A DNA stretch of 8,585 bases from Lachnospiraceae bacterium. Its GTDB lineage: Bacteria; Bacillota; Clostridia; Lachnospirales; Lachnospiraceae. Location: positions 1 to 8,585 of the forward strand of contig JAFUUM010000264.1 of NCBI GenBank assembly GCA_017477805.1, read 5' to 3'. This document shows, piece after piece, positions 6,081 to 8,585 of this stretch (within the stretch, counting starts at the first letter, position 1; the number at the start of each line of letters is the position of its first letter). The notes beneath the pieces are model-generated. The model was not told the DNA's origin, made no database searches, and saw only the letters and a list, made by a program, of their open reading frames with translations. The translations under genes were made by a program, and so were the position numbers.

Positions 6081-6109
6081 AAAGAAAAAAGCCCGGATCT
6101 TCAGGCTTT
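6081..6109 (-). terminator. Rho-independent terminator after the Y-family polymerase gene
   Basis: On the minus strand AAAGCCTG (6109-6102) pairs with CGGGCTTT (6095-6088) over 8 bp with one G-U pair and a 6-nt loop, followed by a T-rich tail (complement of the A-run 6081-6090). The first arm covers the last sense codons and part of the TGA stop of the polymerase gene, so coding and termination signals overlap. It ends the block that starts beyond the right edge. Confidence 0.85.
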
Positions 6110-7633
6110 GTGACCGCCGATCTGGGCATTTCTCTCTATTGCCGTGGAACCTTCCATAAAATTGGTCCCCTTTAAAATGGCATTTTTACCAAATCTCCGT
6201 TTGATCTCCAGCTCCGCTTTCTGAAGGGCTTTGTCCCGCTCCATCAGACGTTTCTTTTCCGCCGGGTCCATCTGATCTCCGGCCTTCTCCCCTGCATTCT
6301 CCGCAAGGCCGAAGTCCGTAAAGAGGTCCATCTGCACGGCCGCCGGTTCCTTCATGCGTGCATCGTCCTCCCGCATGAGTTTGCAGGCTGCCACCGACAT
6401 CCTGCGGACAAGAAGATCGGGATTGATGATCCGGTGATACAGTTCCATCACCGCATCCACGATCATGTGGGCGGAGGATGTCCTGGCTTCCAGATTGGCG
6501 GTACCGTGGGCGTGGACCGGCACTTCCCGTCCGTAACGGTCTACGGAAACATCGCCATGATACTTCTTTCGTACTTCCGGATCCTTCAGGCTTTCGATAT
6601 CATAGCCCACCGTCAGCACCATCTGATCCGTCACCAGCATTTTGTCCACAAGATCAAGAGCCAGCAGGTCCGTCATCTCCCGGATCACCACTGCAGCTTC
6701 CGCCGTGGTGTAAGGGCGCTGCAGTACCTGACCGGTACTGATGCTATTGTTCTCCGGTTCATAACTCCGGATCTCCTCGATGGTACAGGGCTCCCAGCCC
6801 CAGGCATGATCGATGAGAAGTTCGGCATTCACACCAAAGAGGTTATACAACACGTCTTCCCCGGTCTCGGAGAAGCGGGCCACATCCCCCATGGTGTTCA
6901 GCCCCAGCTTCTTTAACTTTCTGACGGTGCCGCCTCCTACACGCCAAAAATCCGTAAGCGGCGTATGTCCCCAGAGTTTTTCCCGGTAGGACCGCTCATC
7001 CAGAGATGCGATGCGAACGCCGTTTTCATCTGCCGGCATATGCTTTGCAACGATATCCATGGCGATCTTGCAAAGGTACATGTTGGTGCCGATACCGGCC
7101 GTAGCCGTGATCCCCGTGGTCTTCAGCACATCATGGATCATGGTCCGTGCCAGTTCTTCCGCGGACATCTTATAAGTTTGCAGATAAGATGTCACATCCA
7201 TGAACAGCTCGTCGCAGGAGTACACATGCATATCCTCCGGCGCCACGTACTTAAGGTATATGGAATGGATGAGATTACTCATCTCCATGTACCTGGCCAT
7301 TCTCGGCTTTGCTGCGATATAGTCCAGTTCCAGAGACGGATCCGCATCCAATTCCGTGATCTCATAGGATTTCCCCGTAAAGCTCTGGCCGGGAGCCGCC
7401 TTTTTCCGCTCTTCGTTGACCACCCGTACCTTTTGGACCACCTCAAAGAGGCGGGCTCTTCCGGGGATCCCGTAGCGCTTTAATGACGGAGAGACTGCAA
7501 GACAGATGGTCTTTTCCGTACGGCTCACATCCGCCACCACAAGGTTCGTGGTCAGGGGATCCAGGCCTCTGTCCACACATTCCACGGAGGCATAGAAACT
7601 TTTCAGATCGATGGCAACATATATCCTGTCCAA
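6101..7633 (-). CDS. Y-family (UmuC/DinB-like) translesion DNA polymerase
   Basis: This 510-residue protein is an error-prone polymerase that copies past damaged bases. Motif I is AIDLKSFYASVE (7-18) with metal ligand D9, and the second catalytic site is YSCDELFMDVT (138-148) with D141 and E142, equivalent to the family's SIDE motif with Ile replaced by Cys. Residues about 48-57 (SPSLKRYGIP) match the finger motif. A helix-hairpin-helix lies at about 228-247, followed by the little-finger domain. QMDLF (434-438) fits the beta-clamp binding consensus QxxLF. The protein is longer than DinB or UvrX (about 350-420) because of an insertion before the second catalytic motif (about 65-125) and a C-terminal extension ending RNAQIGGHKA. 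I recall both traits from a clostridial subgroup. The TTG at 7633 is chosen: GGAGG lies 7 nt upstream (7645-7641) and motif I begins at once; an ATG at 7732 would overlap the previous gene. It starts 23 bp after that gene. Confidence 0.93.
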   Translation of the reverse strand: MDRIYVAIDLKSFYASVECVDRGLDPLTTNLVVADVSRTEKTICLAVSPSLKRYGIPGRARLFEVVQKVRVVNEERKKAAPGQSFTGKSYEITELDADPSLELDYIAAKPRMARYMEMSNLIHSIYLKYVAPEDMHVYSCDELFMDVTSYLQTYKMSAEELARTMIHDVLKTTGITATAGIGTNMYLCKIAMDIVAKHMPADENGVRIASLDERSYREKLWGHTPLTDFWRVGGGTVRKLKKLGLNTMGDVARFSETGEDVLYNLFGVNAELLIDHAWGWEPCTIEEIRSYEPENNSISTGQVLQRPYTTAEAAVVIREMTDLLALDLVDKMLVTDQMVLTVGYDIESLKDPEVRKKYHGDVSVDRYGREVPVHAHGTANLEARTSSAHMIVDAVMELYHRIINPDLLVRRMSVAACKLMREDDARMKEPAAVQMDLFTDFGLAENAGEKAGDQMDPAEKKRLMERDKALQKAELEIKRRFGKNAILKGTNFMEGSTAIERNAQIGGHKA

Positions 7634-7656
7634 TTTCCCGCCTCCTTTCCTTGTTT

Positions 7657-8262
7657 CTATTCCTGATCCGCAGGCGGTATCTTCTCCGTCCCGCCTTCCA
7701 CATTTTTCAGCCCAAAAGATCTCCAGATCCAATGGGTCACCTCTCCCTGCTCATCCGTCAATGCCACCACGGGGATATCTTCCCCCGTGATCAACGAAAG
7801 AGAATGCACTTCCCGTCCGATATCGGAGGCAAACCAGATAGGCTTTAATACCTTCGCCAGGTCCTCCGTTTCTCCTGAAGGCCTGACCACATCGTAAATA
7901 AAGATATGCTGGGAATAAACAGTTTCATCCTCGGTGACCCAGTAGGGTCTGTGTTCTCCGTATCTTCCGATCTTCCAAAGAAGAACACCGACTTCCGGCT
8001 CACCGTCCAAGTCAAGATCCGCCGTAAAGGCATCCTGTACCTGCCAGCCTTTCTCCGACTGCCAAAGGACCTGCTTCGGATCCGTGTCCGAAAAGATCTT
8101 CAAAGTCCGCTTTTCCAGAACCGCCGTCTTACCATCCCCAACGGGGAATGACCGCTGCTGCCAATCCACCCACCGGGGCGGACGTTCCCTTAACAAAACC
8201 GTCATCAAAAGCAGGATGCCTGCCGCCAATAGCAGGTGCAGGCATCCTCTCATTATTGTCAT
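7657..8262 (-). CDS. Membrane-anchored hypothetical protein with FG-GAP-like calcium loop
   Basis: This 201-residue protein has a single N-terminal hydrophobic segment (residues about 7-24) after a short basic start, so it is probably an uncleaved membrane anchor with the rest outside. No lipobox is present. ADLDLDGEPE (81-90) is a DxDxDG acidic loop followed by Glu90, like the calcium-binding loops of FG-GAP/VCBS repeats, and the surrounding alternating strands (VGVLLWK, HIFIYDV) fit one or two beta-propeller-like blades. Aromatic residues are frequent (WKIGRYGEHRPYW, HWIWRSF). No catalytic motif is visible. The start is uncertain: the ATG at 8262 has no clear ribosome binding site, and a GTG at 8292 overlapping the previous stop would add 10 residues (VIEKKRPENK) with a more basic N-terminus. 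It follows the DUF3160 gene by 22 bp and probably works in the same envelope context. Confidence 0.75.
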   Translation of the reverse strand: MTIMRGCLHLLLAAGILLLMTVLLRERPPRWVDWQQRSFPVGDGKTAVLEKRTLKIFSDTDPKQVLWQSEKGWQVQDAFTADLDLDGEPEVGVLLWKIGRYGEHRPYWVTEDETVYSQHIFIYDVVRPSGETEDLAKVLKPIWFASDIGREVHSLSLITGEDIPVVALTDEQGEVTHWIWRSFGLKNVEGGTEKIPPADQE

Positions 8263-8284
8263 TTTGTTTTCAGGTCGTTTTTTC

Positions 8285-8585
8285 TCAATCACGCCACTTA
8301 ACTCTGTAATCCTGTGTCCATGCCGGCTGATCGGGTTTCTCCTCAGCCTTGATCCACTGGTAATTCTCATCCAGATACCCGCCGTTCATCATGGCGATCC
8401 ATTCAGAGTCCTTCATTCTCTGATCGATGGGCACCGTAAACTGATAGAAGGAATATACGCTGCCCCGGCCGATGTGCAGTTCATCCCCGATGGGGAAGAC
8501 AACATATACATTATCGGCTTTGCCGCATCCCACTTCCAGAACGCTGCCGTTGGGGTCTGTGGCAATATCCGCCACCACCGGGCAG
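8285..8585 (-). CDS. DUF3160-family protein, C-terminal fragment
   Basis: About 100 residues of the C-terminus are visible; the gene continues past the right edge, so the true start is outside the window and internal GTG or ATG codons are not starts. The fragment has the closing pattern I know from DUF3160 proteins: VADIATDPNGSVLEVGCG, then NVYVVFP, then GRGSVYSFYQF, then an Arg-x-x-Asp-Ser-Glu-Trp motif (RMKDSEW), ending with PAWTQDYRVKW. Full-length family members are usually large, extracytoplasmic proteins of unknown function, often lipoproteins. Its neighbour downstream on the same strand is the membrane-anchored DxDxDG protein, 22 bp away. The match is from memory of the family pattern rather than a search. 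Confidence 0.8.
   Translation of the reverse strand, partial: CPVVADIATDPNGSVLEVGCGKADNVYVVFPIGDELHIGRGSVYSFYQFTVPIDQRMKDSEWIAMMNGGYLDENYQWIKAEEKPDQPAWTQDYRVKWRD

Noticed and set aside
7634..7732. ATG-initiated extension of the polymerase by 33 residues
   Set aside because: It would overlap the preceding gene by 76 bp and has no ribosome binding site, while the TTG at 7633 has an ideal one and starts at the conserved N-terminus.

Overview
The window reads as chromosomal DNA of a Gram-positive anaerobe of the Clostridia, most likely Lachnospiraceae-like. Four things point there: strong AGGAGG-type ribosome binding sites, a Gly/Ser/Thr-rich lipoprotein solute-binding protein with LplB/YtcP-type permeases, a long clostridial-style Y-family polymerase, and a DUF3160 protein. 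The taxon is an inference from family resemblance. Every gene I can support lies on the minus strand, so the blocks below are listed right to left, in the direction of transcription.

Block A (8585 to about 6081): the C-terminal end of a DUF3160-family protein enters from the right edge. It is followed by a membrane-anchored protein with a DxDxDG calcium-loop-like motif, then a Y-family (UmuC/DinB-like) DNA polymerase that starts at a TTG. The block ends in a Rho-independent terminator whose stem begins inside the last codons of the polymerase gene.

Block B (about 5948 to 1459): a sugar-uptake operon in the order GntR/FCD regulator, permease 1 (LplB type), permease 2 (YtcP/AraQ type), extracellular solute-binding lipoprotein. 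Spacing is tight (20 bp, then a TAATG stop/start overlap, then about 64 bp holding an intercistronic hairpin), and a strong terminator closes the block. The likely operator is a TTGTATACAA palindrome embedded in three tandem 8-bp CTTGTNTA repeats, lying at the candidate promoter of the regulator gene. No ATPase or glycoside hydrolase is encoded here, so a shared CUT1 ATPase elsewhere is expected.

Block C (about 1445 to 117): a visibly more A+T-rich cassette begins at a near-consensus promoter (TTGAAA, 17 nt, TAATAT) just beyond the transporter terminator. It holds an unrecognised 40-codon ORF, a leader of about 200 nt, a diverged ECF-like sigma factor, and a 61-residue protein with a possible helix-turn-helix. 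This is the least conventional part of the window and may be an accessory or mobile-element-derived regulatory module, though no integrase, attachment site or IS is visible.

Positions 1-116 hold no gene I can assign, apart from a possible weak bidirectional terminator. I saw no rRNA, tRNA, CRISPR array or insertion sequence.
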